Assembly: GCF_035918395.1 (NCBI RefSeq)
Contig: NZ_CP142362.1
Location: 1,153,501 to 1,217,500 of the forward strand
DNA: 64,000 nt
Source of the DNA: Mycolicibacterium sp. ND9-15
GTDB lineage: Bacteria; Actinomycetota; Actinomycetes; Mycobacteriales; Mycobacteriaceae
Direction: 5' to 3'
The translations under genes were made by a program, and so were the position numbers. The notes below the pieces were generated by a model, which had not been told where the DNA came from, made no database searches, and saw only the letters and a program-made list of their open reading frames with translations. Shown here one piece after another: positions 1 to 9,377 of the stretch; the stretch's first letter is position 1; each line of letters begins with the position of its first letter.

Positions 1-185
1 GGCCGCACGAGGCGGGCGAAGGCACCTCCGACGTCGGCGACGAACCGCTCGTCGAGTTCCTCTCCGACCAGCCCGCGCACGTCATAGGCCTTGATGACGC
101 GATGAACCGCCGCAGCGGGCCGGGACTGCGATGTGGGGGCACCTCCCGCCCGAAGGGTAGGGGGACGCTCGCGCGAAGAGCGCAC
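1..185 (-). CDS. manB: Phosphomannomutase ManB/PmmA, N-terminal part (runs off the window)
   Basis: The reverse strand encodes an N-terminus containing AAVHRVIKAYDVRGLVGEEL, the usual opening of mycobacterial phosphomannomutase, which converts mannose-6-P to mannose-1-P for GDP-mannose. Only about 61 residues lie in the window; the catalytic serine loop is outside it. I placed the start at a GTG (185-183) preceded 8 bases upstream by AAGGAG, because no other start codon lies in frame between it and the conserved block. This gives an N-terminal extension of about 25 residues compared with the M. tuberculosis protein as I recall it, so the start is less certain than the identity. ManC, the next enzyme of the pathway, is encoded at 4968-6044. 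Confidence 0.8.
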   Translation of the reverse strand, partial: MRSSRERPPTLRAGGAPTSQSRPAAAVHRVIKAYDVRGLVGEELDERFVADVGGAFARLVR

Positions 186-255
186 GGAAAGGACTCCTTG
201 TGACACGGACTACTTGTGGCGCCAGCCTAGCCGTCCCGATTGACGTGCACTCGGA

Positions 256-675
256 CTAGTCGGTGGGGTCGGGCAGCACCCGCAGATGACCCCGACGACG
301 ACCGTTGGACTCCGGCCGCCTGGCCGGCGGCGCCATCAGCGACCCCCCGTGCGCGCCGGTGACGGGATCGGAGAAACCGGTCGCCATCCTGTTGATCGGC
401 GGCGGGGCGTCATATCCTTCGCGAACCGCGTCCGCTAGCGCGACGAGATCGTCGTCGTCGGGATACGCGGGCAACGGCCCCGCGTGCCGAACCAGTTCCC
501 AGCCGCGAGGTGCCGTCACGCGACCGGCGTGCACCACACACAGGTCCCACGAGTGCGGTTCGGCGACAGTGGCCAGCGGGCCGACGACCGCCGTCGAGTC
601 GGCGTAGACGAATGTCAGCGTCGCGACCGCATAGTGCGGACACCCGGGCCGGCAACAGCGACGGGGAACGTTCAC
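256..675 (-). CDS. DUF3499 family protein (Rv3258c-like)
   Basis: A 139-residue protein of the actinobacterial DUF3499 family; its function is unknown. The N-terminus has a CCRPGCPHYAVATLTF block and a downstream DLCVVHAGR block, that is, closely spaced Cys/His residues that could bind a metal (inference). The C-terminal 40 residues are Pro/Arg-rich and look disordered. The start is GTG at 675; there is no Shine-Dalgarno sequence, but a TAGCCT -10 hexamer ends 6 bases before it, so the transcript is probably leaderless. It lies between manB and a divergently transcribed metallopeptidase-family gene, as in other mycobacteria. Confidence 0.85.
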   Translation of the reverse strand: MNVPRRCCRPGCPHYAVATLTFVYADSTAVVGPLATVAEPHSWDLCVVHAGRVTAPRGWELVRHAGPLPAYPDDDDLVALADAVREGYDAPPPINRMATGFSDPVTGAHGGSLMAPPARRPESNGRRRGHLRVLPDPTD

Positions 676-681
676 AGCGGA

Positions 682-687
682 AGGCTA
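682..687 (-). promoter_or_regulatory. -10 hexamer (TAGCCT) of a leaderless promoter for the DUF3499 gene
   Basis: TAGCCT on the minus strand fits the mycobacterial TANNNT -10 consensus and is followed by 6 bases and then the GTG start, the normal spacing for transcription starting on the first base of the codon. No -35 match is evident. Confidence 0.45.
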
Positions 688-790
688 TCGTGGCCGCACT
701 CCGCGCGCCGCCGGACACGCGCAGCCTGCCGACGGCCGATCTCGAACCGTTACGATCGCTTTCATCGCGCACGAGAGGAGCATCGAAGCG

Positions 791-1255
791 GTGGCCAAGC
801 GTGGACACCTGCGCGCACGCCGGGGCCGCGAGATGCGCGGGCCGTTACTTCCCCCCACGGTCCCGGGTTGGCGCAGTCGCGCCGAGCGGTTCGACATGGC
901 GGTGCTCGAGGCATACGAGCCGATCGAGCGGCGCTGGCAGGACCGGCTCACGGCGCTGGATGTGGCCGTCGACGAGATACCCCGCATCGCCCCGAAGGAT
1001 CCCCACAGCGTGCAGTGGCCGCCGGAGGTGATCGCCGACGGGCCGATCGTGCTGGCCCGGCTGATCCCGGCTGGTGTCGACGTCAGGGGCAACGCCACCC
1101 GGGCGCGAATTGTTCTGTTTCGCAAGCCAATCGAGCGACGGGCGAAGGACACCATCGAACTCGAGGAACTGCTGCATGAAATCCTGGTGGCTCAGGTCGC
1201 CACGTACCTGGGCGTCGAGCCTTCGGTCATCGACCCGACGATCGACGACGACTGA
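791..1255 (+). CDS. Metallopeptidase-family (zincin-like fold) protein, Rv3259-like
   Basis: A 154-residue protein of the small actinobacterial family annotated as metallopeptidase (PF06262-type). The helix expected to carry HExxH reads ELLHEILVAQVATYLG, so the first His-Glu pair is present but the second His is replaced; zinc hydrolase activity is therefore doubtful. The N-terminus is strongly basic (KRGHLRARRGREMRG). The start is GTG at 791 with GAGAGGAG about 11 bases upstream. It is transcribed away from the DUF3499 gene and converges on whiB2, with a 9-base gap between their ends. Confidence 0.75.
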   Translation: MAKRGHLRARRGREMRGPLLPPTVPGWRSRAERFDMAVLEAYEPIERRWQDRLTALDVAVDEIPRIAPKDPHSVQWPPEVIADGPIVLARLIPAGVDVRGNATRARIVLFRKPIERRAKDTIELEELLHEILVAQVATYLGVEPSVIDPTIDDD

Positions 1256-1264
1256 CCGCGCAGG

Positions 1265-1660
1265 TCAGATGATTCCGCGCTTGAGGCGGCGACGCTCGCG
1301 TTCGGAGAGGCCGCCCCAGATGCCGAAACGCTCGTCATTTGCCAACGCGTACTCGAGGCACGCGTCGCGCACCTCGCAGCCCTGGCAGATGCGCTTGGCT
1401 TCGCGTGTCGAGCCACCCTTCTCGGGGAAGAATGCCTCGGGGTCGGTCTGAGCGCACAGCGCGCGCTCCTGCCACAGGTCGTCCTCTGGCGTCAGTGCCG
1501 GCACAACATCAATCGGATCTGGCACCAGAGTCAACTGGGGACGCCGTGGCGTCTCAATCGGTGCCAGTTCCGGATCGGTGTGCGGCGCGCTGCCTACTGA
1601 GCCGAAGAATCGGTTGTCGAACGGAACGATGCGATCGAAATCGCCGTACTCAAAAGACAT
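1265..1660 (-). CDS. whiB2: WhiB2/WhmD iron-sulfur transcription factor
   Basis: A 131-residue WhiB protein. The four cluster-binding cysteines are in ALCAQTDPEAFFPEKGG and RICQGCEVRDAC; the GIWGGLSERERRRLKRG turn and basic tail that contact DNA and sigma factor follow at the C-terminus. WhiB2 (WhmD in M. smegmatis) is needed for septum formation and cell division. The roughly 65-residue N-terminal extension before the first Cys matches WhmD rather than the shorter annotated M. tuberculosis form. The start is supported by GAGGAGG just upstream of the ATG. It is divergent from fbiA across about 300 bases. Confidence 0.95.
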   Translation of the reverse strand: MSFEYGDFDRIVPFDNRFFGSVGSAPHTDPELAPIETPRRPQLTLVPDPIDVVPALTPEDDLWQERALCAQTDPEAFFPEKGGSTREAKRICQGCEVRDACLEYALANDERFGIWGGLSERERRRLKRGII

Positions 1661-1960
1661 CTTGCCTCCTCACCTGGTCTCGTGGATCCCCTATAAGCGC
1701 CCCGCGAATCTGTAGGGCACTTCCAATTCGAACAAGTGATCGAATCTCGGTCTGCGGCACCGAAACCGGATGGCCTACCGGGAAATGACACTGGTGTGAT
1801 TACACACGCGTTAGCTGCCCCGGTCAAGCGTTGGAACAGGAATTCATACCATTCCGTGATCGAAATGCGGCGAGTCGTGACCTCGGCGTGTCTGTCACAT
1901 CCCCGGCCGCGGTCCTCCTGCCCGAACCGAATCCTGCTGGACGGCCTACTCTCGGTCGAT
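1661..1960. other. whiB2-fbiA divergent intergenic region
   Basis: 300 bases without a convincing gene. An open frame continues upstream of the fbiA start at 1961, but the conserved protein begins there and the upstream translation resembles nothing. The GC content is lower than in the flanking genes, as expected for two divergent promoters. On the whiB2 side there is a TACAGA and a TTATAG hexamer about 50 and 30 bases before the start respectively; neither has a convincing -35, so I do not call a promoter. Confidence 0.4.
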
Positions 1961-2980
1961 GTGAAGGTCACGGTACTGGTCGGCGGCGTGGGCGGCGCCC
2001 GCTTCCTGCTTGGCGTACAACATCTCTTGAAGCTGGGGCGATTCCACACGGCGAAAGATGCTGCTGGGACTGATGATACTGCTGAGCATGAACTGACTGC
2101 TGTGGTCAATGTCGGCGACGACGCGTGGATGTTCGGCGTGCGCATCTGTCCGGACCTCGACACCTGCATGTACACCCTCGGCGGCGGTATCGACCCCGAC
2201 CGCGGCTGGGGACATCGGGACGAAACCTGGCATGCGAGGGAGGAACTCGCGGCCTACGGCGTGCAACCCGACTGGTTCGGACTCGGCGACCGGGATTTGG
2301 CGACGCACCTGGTGCGCAGTCAGATGCTGCGTGCCGGTTACCCGCTGTCGCAGGTGACCGAGGCGCTGTGCACACGGTGGTCACCCGGGGCGAGGTTGCT
2401 GCCCGCCAGCGATGACCGCAGCGAAACCCACGTCGTGATCACCGATCCCGGACCCGGCGAGCACGCGGGCGAGAAGCGCGCGATCCACTTTCAGGAGTGG
2501 TGGGTGCGGTACCGCGCCAAGGTGCCCACGCACAGCTTCGCGTTCGTGGGTGCCGAGAAAGCCACTGCCGGACCCGATGTCGCCGAGGCCATCGAATCCG
2601 CCGATGTCGTCCTGGTGGCGCCCTCGAACCCGGTGGTGAGCGTCGGCGCGATTTTGGCCGTGCCCGGCATCCGCGGTGCGCTGCGGTCGACCCCGGCTCC
2701 GGTGATCGGCTACTCCCCGATCGTCGGGGGAAAACCGTTGCGCGGCATGGCCGATGAATGCCTGTCGGTGATCGGCGTGGAGAGTACGTCGGAAGCCGTC
2801 GGCCGACACTACGGCGCACGCTCCGGCGTCGGGATCCTCGACGGCTGGCTGGTCCACGAGGACGACCGCGCGGACATCGACGGGGTCGAGGTCCGCTCGA
2901 TACCCCTGCTGATGAGCGATCCCGCGGCAACCGGTGAAATGGTGCGTGCCGGGCTGGATCTAGCCGGTGTGAAGCCATGA
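1961..2980 (+). CDS. fbiA: FbiA, phosphoenolpyruvyl/2-phospholactate transferase of F420 synthesis
   Basis: A 339-residue CofD-family enzyme that transfers a phosphoenolpyruvyl (originally described as 2-phospholactyl) group from a guanylylated intermediate to the deazaflavin Fo, giving (dehydro-)F420-0. Family blocks are the N-terminal [26 protein letters not shown] with the metal-binding Asp pair, [12 protein letters not shown], and [16 protein letters not shown]. The start is GTG at 1961, where the conserved [11 protein letters not shown] begins; the 75 codons open upstream in the same frame are not conserved sequence. The stop overlaps the fbiB start by four bases (ATGA), so the two are translationally coupled. 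Confidence 0.96.
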   Translation: MKVTVLVGGVGGARFLLGVQHLLKLGRFHTAKDAAGTDDTAEHELTAVVNVGDDAWMFGVRICPDLDTCMYTLGGGIDPDRGWGHRDETWHAREELAAYGVQPDWFGLGDRDLATHLVRSQMLRAGYPLSQVTEALCTRWSPGARLLPASDDRSETHVVITDPGPGEHAGEKRAIHFQEWWVRYRAKVPTHSFAFVGAEKATAGPDVAEAIESADVVLVAPSNPVVSVGAILAVPGIRGALRSTPAPVIGYSPIVGGKPLRGMADECLSVIGVESTSEAVGRHYGARSGVGILDGWLVHEDDRADIDGVEVRSIPLLMSDPAATGEMVRAGLDLAGVKP

Positions 2981-4383
2981 CCGACCGCAGCCCCACGACG
3001 CCGCCGAGCGGCGACCCCGGCTCAACGGCGCCGCCGAGCGGCGACCATGGAACCGCCGCCGCGGTGGAACTGCTGCCCGTGCCGGGTCTGCCCGAGTTCC
3101 GCCCGGGCGACGACCTCGCCGCGGCCATCGCGGCTGGCGCACCATGGTTGCGCGACGACGACATCGTCGTAGTGACCAGCAAGGTGCTGTCGAAGTGCGA
3201 GGGGCGCATCGTCGATGCCCCGATCGACCCGGAAGAGCGTGATGTGCTGCGGCGCAAACTCATCGACGCTGAGGCAGTTCGGGTGCTCGCCCGAAAGGGC
3301 CGCACCCTGATCACCGAGAACGCGTTCGGTCTGGTGCAGGCCGCAGCGGGTGTCGACGGTTCCAACGTGGACTCCGCTGAGCTCGCGCTGCTGCCAACCG
3401 ATCCCGACGGCAGCGCCGCGGCGCTGCGATCGGCGCTACGGGATTGCCTCGGGGTGACCGTCGGAGTCGTCGTCACCGACACGATGGGGCGGGCGTGGCG
3501 CAACGGCCAGATCGACGTTGCGATCGGGGCGGCCGGCCTGACCGTGCTGCACGGTTACGGGGGAACGGTGGACCGGCACGGCAACGAACTGATCGTCACC
3601 GAGATCGCGGTCGCCGATGAGGTCGCTGCGGCGGCGGATCTGGTCAAGGGCAAGCTGACCGACATCCCGGTGGCGGTGGTGCGCGGGCTGCGGCTGCGCG
3701 ACGACGGTTCGACCGCGCGCACGCTGGTGCGGGCCGGTGAGGAGGATCTGTTCTGGCTGGGCACGGCGGAGGCCATCAGCCTCGGTCGGCGGCAGGCGCA
3801 ACTGCTGCGCCGGTCGGTGCGCCGATTCTCGGCCGAGCCGGTGGCCCCCGAGATCGTGGAAGCCGCTGTGGCCGAAGCACTCACCGCGCCCGCCCCGCAT
3901 CACACCCGCCCTGCCCGATTCGTGTGGTTGCAGGACGCCAGCCGCCGCTCGGCGCTGCTCGACCGGATGAAGGACAAGTGGCGCGCCGACCTGAGCGTCG
4001 ACGGCCGTCCTGCCGACGCGGTCGAGCGTCGGGTCGATCGCGGCCGAATCCTGTACGACGCACCCGAAGTCGTCATCCCGTTCGTGGTGCCCGATGGCGC
4101 GCACCGCTATCCCGACGCTGACCGCACCGCCGCCGAGCACACGATGTTCACCGTCGCGGTCGGTGCGGCGGTGCAGGCGCTGCTCGTAGCACTGGCGGTG
4201 CGCGGTGTCGGCAGCTGCTGGATCGGTTCGACGATCTTCGCTCCCGACGTGGTCCGTGACGAGTTGGCGCTGCCCGACGACTGGGAGCCGTTGGGCGCCG
4301 TGGCGATCGGCTATCCCGAGGAGGGCGGACCCTCCGACCCTCGGTCTCCGGTGCCGACCGACGGTCTGCTGGTGCGCAGGTGA
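2977..4383 (+). CDS. fbiB: FbiB, F420-0:gamma-glutamyl ligase with C-terminal FMN nitroreductase domain
   Basis: A 468-residue fusion. Residues about 25-255 are the CofE ligase that adds gamma-linked glutamates to F420-0 ([33 protein letters not shown]). Residues about 265-468 are a nitroreductase-like FMN domain ([23 protein letters not shown]) that reduces dehydro-F420-0 in mycobacteria. The two-domain form is typical of actinobacteria. The N-terminal 25 residues contain a short duplicated PPSGD motif. It overlaps fbiA by 4 bases and the following NUDIX gene by 4 bases, so the three form one operon. Confidence 0.96.
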   Translation: MTDRSPTTPPSGDPGSTAPPSGDHGTAAAVELLPVPGLPEFRPGDDLAAAIAAGAPWLRDDDIVVVTSKVLSKCEGRIVDAPIDPEERDVLRRKLIDAEAVRVLARKGRTLITENAFGLVQAAAGVDGSNVDSAELALLPTDPDGSAAALRSALRDCLGVTVGVVVTDTMGRAWRNGQIDVAIGAAGLTVLHGYGGTVDRHGNELIVTEIAVADEVAAAADLVKGKLTDIPVAVVRGLRLRDDGSTARTLVRAGEEDLFWLGTAEAISLGRRQAQLLRRSVRRFSAEPVAPEIVEAAVAEALTAPAPHHTRPARFVWLQDASRRSALLDRMKDKWRADLSVDGRPADAVERRVDRGRILYDAPEVVIPFVVPDGAHRYPDADRTAAEHTMFTVAVGAAVQALLVALAVRGVGSCWIGSTIFAPDVVRDELALPDDWEPLGAVAIGYPEEGGPSDPRSPVPTDGLLVRR

Positions 4384-4916
4384 GTCTGCACGCATCGGCG
4401 GTCGAGACGCTGACCCGTTGGCGCGCACCCGATCCCGCGCAGGACACCCTGCGGCATGCGGTGCTGGCGTTTCTGGCCGCCCGACCCGACGGCTGCTTGC
4501 GTGAGTGCGCGCCGGGACACGTCACCGGGTCCGCGCTCGTGGTCGACCACACCGGGACTCAGGCACTGCTGACGCTGCATCCGCGGTTCGGGCGCTGGTT
4601 GCAGCTCGGCGGGCATTGCGAGCCAACCGATTCCGATATCGTGGCGGCGGCGTTGCGGGAAGCCACCGAGGAGTCCGGCATCGGGGGGCTCACGATCGAC
4701 CCGACGCTGGCCGCGCTCCACGTGCATCCCGTCACCTGTTCGCTGGGTGCACCCACCCGTCACCTCGACATGCAGTTCGTCGTCCACGCCCCCGCCGGTG
4801 CCGAAATCGTGGTGAGCGACGAGTCGTTGGATTTGCGGTGGTGGCCGCTAGACGGCTTGCCGGAGGACTGCGATTTCGGCCTCACCCAACTGGCAGCGGC
4901 GGCCCGCAACAGGTGA
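4380..4916 (+). CDS. NUDIX hydrolase
   Basis: A 178-residue protein with a complete NUDIX box ([25 protein letters not shown]: Gly, five residues, Glu, seven residues, REATEESG) at about residues 77-101. NUDIX enzymes cleave nucleoside diphosphates linked to other moieties; the substrate cannot be told from sequence. The GTG start overlaps the fbiB stop (GTGA), so it is co-transcribed with the F420 genes; whether it serves that pathway is unknown. Its stop codon lies in the left arm of the first copy of the dispersed palindrome described at 4915-4963. Confidence 0.85.
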   Translation: MSLHASAVETLTRWRAPDPAQDTLRHAVLAFLAARPDGCLRECAPGHVTGSALVVDHTGTQALLTLHPRFGRWLQLGGHCEPTDSDIVAAALREATEESGIGGLTIDPTLAALHVHPVTCSLGAPTRHLDMQFVVHAPAGAEIVVSDESLDLRWWPLDGLPEDCDFGLTQLAAAARNR

Positions 4917-4963
4917 TTTCGGTGCGCTAACGATCGCGCAGCGATCAGTAGCGCACCGAAATC
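4915..4963. repeat. Dispersed palindromic element, copy 1
   Basis: Two 23-base arms (4915-4937 and 4941-4963) matching at 21 positions around a 3-base loop GCA; the outer arm reads GATTTCGGTGCGC. It begins on the NUDIX stop codon and ends 5 bases before the manC stop, so it sits between convergent genes. The same arm recurs at 14365, 21383 and 57420. It could act as a terminator for both genes, although there is no U-tract. Confidence 0.8.
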
Positions 4964-4967
4964 CCTC

Positions 4968-6044
4968 CTAGACGTCGGTCGAGAAGCGGATGCCGCCGTC
5001 GGGAATCGTGACCCCCGGCCACACCCGTGCACCGCGCAGCAGCTCGCACCGGGCGCCGATGTCGGCGCCGTCGCCGATCACGCCGTCGCGGATCAGTGCG
5101 CGCGGACCGATACGGGCGCCGAAGCCGATGATCGAGCGTTCGATCACCGCGCCGGCGCCCACCCGCGCGCCGTCGAAGATCACCGCACCGTCCAGCCTGG
5201 CGCCACCGGCGATCTCGGCTCCGCGGCCGACCACGGTGCCACCAATCAACAGCGCACCGGGCGCCACGCTGGCGCCGTCGTGCACAAGCTTCTCACCCTG
5301 ATGCCCACCCAGCGCCGGCGACGGCGCGATACCGCGAACCAGATCGGCCGACCCCCGCACGAAATCCTCGGGTGTGCCCATATCGCGCCAGTACGTGGCG
5401 TCCACATAGCCGCACACGCGAAGACCGTCGGACAGCAAGCCCGGAAACACCTCGCGTTCCACCGACAGCGCGCGGCCCTTGGGTATGCGCTCGATGACCT
5501 CGCGCTTGAACACGTAGCAGCCGGCGTTGATCTGGTCGGTCGGCGGATCCTGGGTCTTCTCCAGGAACGCGGTGACCATGCCGTCAGAATCGGTTGGCAC
5601 ACAACCGAATGCCCGCGGGTCCCCGACGCGCACCAGGTGCAGCGTCACGTCGGCGTTGTGCTTCTCGTGGTAGTCGAGCAGCGCGCGCAAGTCCGACCCC
5701 GACAGCACGTCGCCGTTGAAGACCAGCGCGGTGTCGTGGCGCAGTTTCGGTGCCACGTTCGCGATACCGCCGCCGGTGCCCAGCGGTTCGGTCTCGACAA
5801 CGTACTCGATCTGCACGCCGAACTTGGAGCCGTCGCCGAACTCGGACTCGAACACCCCGGGCTTGTACGACGTGCCCAGCACGACGTGCTCGATCCCGGC
5901 GTCGGCGATGCGCGACAACAGGTGCGTCAGGAACGGCAACCCGGCCGTCGGGAGCATCGGCTTGGGCGCGGACAAGGTCAACGGCCGCAACCGGGTACCC
6001 AAACCGCCGACCAGAATGACGGCGTCCACGTGTGCGGGATTCAC
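4968..6044 (-). CDS. manC: ManC, mannose-1-phosphate guanylyltransferase (GDP-mannose synthesis)
   Basis: A 358-residue nucleotidyltransferase (Rv3264c ortholog, formerly called manB) making GDP-mannose, the donor for mannolipids and for glycoprotein mannosylation. The N-terminal domain has the activation loop GGLGTRLRPLTLSAPKPM, then FNGDVLSG with the metal-binding Asp. The C-terminal third is a left-handed beta-helix of hexapeptide repeats (IGGTVVGRGAEIAGGARLDG and on). The start is GTG at 6044, preceded by GAAAGGA; it begins one base after the wbbL stop, so translation is probably coupled. Confidence 0.95.
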   Translation of the reverse strand: MNPAHVDAVILVGGLGTRLRPLTLSAPKPMLPTAGLPFLTHLLSRIADAGIEHVVLGTSYKPGVFESEFGDGSKFGVQIEYVVETEPLGTGGGIANVAPKLRHDTALVFNGDVLSGSDLRALLDYHEKHNADVTLHLVRVGDPRAFGCVPTDSDGMVTAFLEKTQDPPTDQINAGCYVFKREVIERIPKGRALSVEREVFPGLLSDGLRVCGYVDATYWRDMGTPEDFVRGSADLVRGIAPSPALGGHQGEKLVHDGASVAPGALLIGGTVVGRGAEIAGGARLDGAVIFDGARVGAGAVIERSIIGFGARIGPRALIRDGVIGDGADIGARCELLRGARVWPGVTIPDGGIRFSTDV

Positions 6045-6045
6045 C

Positions 6046-6930
6046 CTAGCGCCGTCCTTTCGCCCGTCTGCGACGTGAGTTGCGCACCACCAGGCTCGCG
6101 CGCGCGGCGAGCGATCGTCGGATCGTCCACCGCAGTGGACCCTGCCACCACCTCGGATATCGATCCGCCAGGAAAGTGTAGGTGCTCGTGTGATGGGCGG
6201 CCAAGTTGCGCGCCGGGTCCCTGCCGGTCGCATGACCCTTGTCGTGCAAAACCTCGGCCGCCGGCACGTAAATGTTCTGCCAGCCCGCCCGCAACAACCG
6301 ATCACCGAGGTCGACGTCCTCCATGTACATGAAGTAGCGCTCGTCGAACCCCGAGATCTCTTCGAAAGCCGACCGCCGCAGCAACAGACACGATCCCGAC
6401 AGCCAGCCGACGGGCCGTTCGCTGGGCTCCCACCGCTCCTGACGGTATTCGGCGGTCCACGGGTTGGACTTCCAGACCGGCCCGACCACCGCGTGCATCC
6501 CACCGCGCACCAGGCTCGGTTGGTGTCGGGCCGACGGGTACACCGAACCGTCGGGGTCGCGGATCAGCGGCCCGAGCGCGCCCGCCCGCGGCCAGCGGGC
6601 GGCGGCTTCGAGCATGATGTCGATGCTGCGCGGACCCCACTGCACGTCGGGGTTGGCGACCACGAAAAAGTCGGCGTAGTCCGAGTCCTGCAGGTACTCC
6701 TCGACGGCGCGGTTCACCGCGCTGCCGTACCCGAGATTGCCGCCCGTGCGCAGCAATCGGGAATTGGGATAACGTTCGAGCGCTTCCTCGGGCGCGCCGT
6801 CGGTCGAACCGTTGTCGGCCATGACCACGGTCACCGGCCGGTCGGTGGCATGCGACAGCGAGGCCAGGAACCGGTCGAGATGCGGACCGGGCGAGTACGT
6901 CACCGTAACGACAACCAACTCGTCACTCAT
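6046..6930 (-). CDS. wbbL: WbbL, rhamnosyltransferase of the arabinogalactan linker
   Basis: A 294-residue GT2 enzyme that adds rhamnose from dTDP-rhamnose to GlcNAc-diphosphoryl-decaprenol, forming the Rha-GlcNAc unit that joins arabinogalactan to peptidoglycan. The nucleotide-sugar motifs are VVTVTYSPGPHLDRFLASL, MADNGSTDG, the DxD-type VANPDVQWG, and the ERPVGWLSGSCLLLRR and YMEDVDLGDRL acceptor-side blocks. It is essential in mycobacteria. It sits between rmlD (donor synthesis) and manC in one minus-strand operon. Confidence 0.95.
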   Translation of the reverse strand: MSDELVVVTVTYSPGPHLDRFLASLSHATDRPVTVVMADNGSTDGAPEEALERYPNSRLLRTGGNLGYGSAVNRAVEEYLQDSDYADFFVVANPDVQWGPRSIDIMLEAAARWPRAGALGPLIRDPDGSVYPSARHQPSLVRGGMHAVVGPVWKSNPWTAEYRQERWEPSERPVGWLSGSCLLLRRSAFEEISGFDERYFMYMEDVDLGDRLLRAGWQNIYVPAAEVLHDKGHATGRDPARNLAAHHTSTYTFLADRYPRWWQGPLRWTIRRSLAARASLVVRNSRRRRAKGRR

Positions 6931-6951
6931 GAGGCACCGACGGTTGCGAAC

Positions 6952-7845
6952 TCACGGCGTAGAGGGTAGCGGCCCGTCGGGCCGGTACGCCGCGAGCGCA
7001 TCGGCCAGCGCCTCCCGCCACGGCCGCAGCGGCGTGAGCCCGGCCAGGGCGGACCGCCGACCGGACAGCGCGGAGTACGGCGGGCGCGGCGCTGGCCTAC
7101 GCTCCCCGGCGACGGGACACACCCGCGCGGGATCGGCGCCGACGGCCTCGAACACCGCCCGGGCCTGGTCGAATCGGGTTGCCTCGCCGTCGTTGGCGGC
7201 GTGCAGCACCGGTGCACGGATCGCGCCGTCGGCGACCTCCAGCAGCGCCGCAGCGAGGTCACCCGCGTAGGTCGGCGAGGCGGTCTGGTCGGCCACCGCG
7301 TTCACCGGCCCGTCACCGGCGGCCCTGTGCCGCATGGTCGCCGCGAAGTCCGTCCCGTCGCCCCCTTCGTAAACCCAGGACGTGCGAACGACATGCGCCG
7401 CGGGCAGCGCTGCGAGCACCGCCGACTCGCCCGCGAGCTTGGTGCGGCCGTATACGTTCACGGGCCCGGTGTCGTCGTCGATCTCATATGGCCGTCGTTG
7501 TGCGCCGGAGAACACATAGTCGGTCGAGATGTGGATCAAGCGGGCGCCCACCCTTGCGCAAACCCGCGCCAAACGGGCCGGCCCTTCCACGTTGACGGCG
7601 TGCGCGCGGGCCTGTTCGGCCTCGGCGTCGTCGACCTTGGTGAAGGCCGCGCAGTTGATGACCACGTCACCGGGTTCGATGACGCGTTCGGTGGCCGCCG
7701 CGTCGGTGATGTCCCACTCCGATGACTTCAGCGCGAGCACCTCGCGGCCCTGCCGGCGTGCCTGACCTGCGAGAACCCGGCCCACCATCCCGCCGGCGCC
7801 GGGGATAACGATTCGGGCCGACTCGGATGAACCCACAACAGACAC
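6952..7845 (-). CDS. rmlD: RmlD, dTDP-4-dehydrorhamnose reductase
   Basis: A 297-residue extended SDR that performs the last step of dTDP-L-rhamnose synthesis. It has the Rossmann glycine motif IPGAGGMVGRVL, INCAAFTKVDDAE, the STDYVFSG block with the catalytic Thr, and YxxxK in VYGRTKLAGE. The open frame extends much further upstream; I chose GTG at 7845 because the protein homology starts nearby (IVIPGAGG) and the longer versions would run into the divergent lcp1 gene. GTG codons at 7851 and 7836 are equally possible and no clear Shine-Dalgarno decides. It supplies the donor for WbbL, encoded next to it. Confidence 0.92.
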   Translation of the reverse strand: MSVVGSSESARIVIPGAGGMVGRVLAGQARRQGREVLALKSSEWDITDAAATERVIEPGDVVINCAAFTKVDDAEAEQARAHAVNVEGPARLARVCARVGARLIHISTDYVFSGAQRRPYEIDDDTGPVNVYGRTKLAGESAVLAALPAAHVVRTSWVYEGGDGTDFAATMRHRAAGDGPVNAVADQTASPTYAGDLAAALLEVADGAIRAPVLHAANDGEATRFDQARAVFEAVGADPARVCPVAGERRPAPRPPYSALSGRRSALAGLTPLRPWREALADALAAYRPDGPLPSTP

Positions 7846-7912
7846 AATCACGAGTCTGGCACGCCGACGCGCGCTACCCGGTCTGCGCCCATCTCGCCAG
7901 TAACCTTGGCTG

Positions 7913-9376
7913 ATGCCCGGTCGAATGCTCCGTGTCATAGCCATGTCCGCGGCCTTGGCGGTGATGGTCGGGACCGGCCTTGCGTGGGGCAAGATCCGGT
8001 CGTTCGAATCCGGCATCAATCACATCTCGTCGATCGCGCTCGGCGAGGGCGGCGAGGACGGGGCGATCGACATCCTCCTCGTCGGTATGGACAGCCGCAC
8101 CGACGCGCACGGCAACCCCCTGTCCGAGGAGGAGCTGGCAACCCTGCGGGCCGGGGACGACGAGGCCACCAACACCGACACGATCATCCTGATCCGCATC
8201 CCCAACAACGGGAAGTCCGCCACCGCGATCTCAATCCCCCGCGACTCCTACGTCGAGGCGCCGGGCATCGGCAAAATGAAGATCAACGGCGTGTACGGCT
8301 CGGAGCACCTGGAGAAGAAAACCGAGCTGGTCGAACAGAAGGGCATGGATCCGGCCGACGCCGAGCCGCAGGCGACCGAGTCCGGCCGGGAAGCCCTGAT
8401 CAAGACCGTGGCCAACCTCACCGGCGTCACCGTCGACCATTACGCCGAGATCGGCCTGCTCGGCTTCGCACTGATCACCGATGCCCTCGGCGGCGTCAAT
8501 GTGTGCTTGAAAGAGGCAGTGTACGAACCACTTTCGGGCGCAGATTTCCCGGCGGGCTGGCAGAAGCTGAACGGCCCGCAGGCGTTGAGTTTCGTTCGGC
8601 AGCGGCACGACCTCCCGCGCGGCGACCTCGACCGGGTGACACGCCAGCAGGCGGTGATGGCCTCCCTGGCGCACGAGGTGATCTCCGGTAAGACGCTGTC
8701 CAGCCCGGCGACACTGAACCGGCTGCAGGAAGCTGTGCAACGTTCCGTCGTGCTCTCCGACGGTTGGGACGTCATGGAATTCGCCGAGCAGCTGCAGGAT
8801 CTGGCTGCCGGCAACGTCGCATTCGCGACCATCCCGGTGCTGCAGGAGAACGGCTGGAGCGACGACGGGATGCAGAGCGTCGTGCGGGTGGACCCCAGCG
8901 AGGTGAAGAGCTGGGTCGAAGGACTGCTGCACGACCAGGACCAGGGCAAGACCGAGGAGATCGCCTATTCGCCCGACAAGACCACCGTCGAGGTGGTCAA
9001 TGCCACCGACATCAACGGTCTGGCCGCCGCGGTGTCGCGGGTACTGACCAACAAAGGGTTCACCCAGGGCACGACGGGTAACCACGAAGGCGACCCGGTG
9101 GCCAGCAGCCAGGTGCGCGCGGCCAGAGCCGATGACCTAGGCGCGCAAGCCGTCTCGAAGGACCTCGGCGGGCTGCCGGTGGTCGAGGACCCGTCGGTGG
9201 GTCCCGGTTGGGTGCGGGTGGTGCTGGCCGACGACTACACGGGCCCCGGGTCCGGACTGGACGGCAGCGATCCGACATTGGTCACCGATTCCGTCGCCAT
9301 CGGTTCGACCGAGACCGCACCGCCCCCATCCCCGATCCTGACCGCCGGCTCGGACGATCCGGCATGCGTCAACTAG
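7913..9376 (+). CDS. lcp1: LytR-CpsA-Psr protein Lcp1 (arabinogalactan-peptidoglycan ligase)
   Basis: A 487-residue membrane-anchored protein, ortholog of Rv3267/Lcp1, which transfers arabinogalactan from its decaprenyl carrier to peptidoglycan. There is one N-terminal membrane helix (residues about 5-23); the LCP catalytic domain has ILLVGMDSRTD, ISIPRDSYV and the Arg/Asp cluster FVRQRHDLPRGDLDRVTRQQ; a C-terminal LytR_C-type domain spans about residues 360-450. It is divergent from the rmlD-wbbL-manC operon, which makes the linker of the polymer it attaches, so the neighbourhood is functionally coherent. Confidence 0.93.
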   Translation: MPGRMLRVIAMSAALAVMVGTGLAWGKIRSFESGINHISSIALGEGGEDGAIDILLVGMDSRTDAHGNPLSEEELATLRAGDDEATNTDTIILIRIPNNGKSATAISIPRDSYVEAPGIGKMKINGVYGSEHLEKKTELVEQKGMDPADAEPQATESGREALIKTVANLTGVTVDHYAEIGLLGFALITDALGGVNVCLKEAVYEPLSGADFPAGWQKLNGPQALSFVRQRHDLPRGDLDRVTRQQAVMASLAHEVISGKTLSSPATLNRLQEAVQRSVVLSDGWDVMEFAEQLQDLAAGNVAFATIPVLQENGWSDDGMQSVVRVDPSEVKSWVEGLLHDQDQGKTEEIAYSPDKTTVEVVNATDINGLAAAVSRVLTNKGFTQGTTGNHEGDPVASSQVRAARADDLGAQAVSKDLGGLPVVEDPSVGPGWVRVVLADDYTGPGSGLDGSDPTLVTDSVAIGSTETAPPPSPILTAGSDDPACVN

Positions 9377-9377
9377 C

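Noticed and set aside
155..160. GGGTAG on the plus strand as a SigF -10
   Set aside because: No GTTT at 15-17 bases and no plus-strand gene follows nearby.
5280..6332. 350-codon plus-strand frame over manC
   Set aside because: Shadow of manC/wbbL; no motifs.
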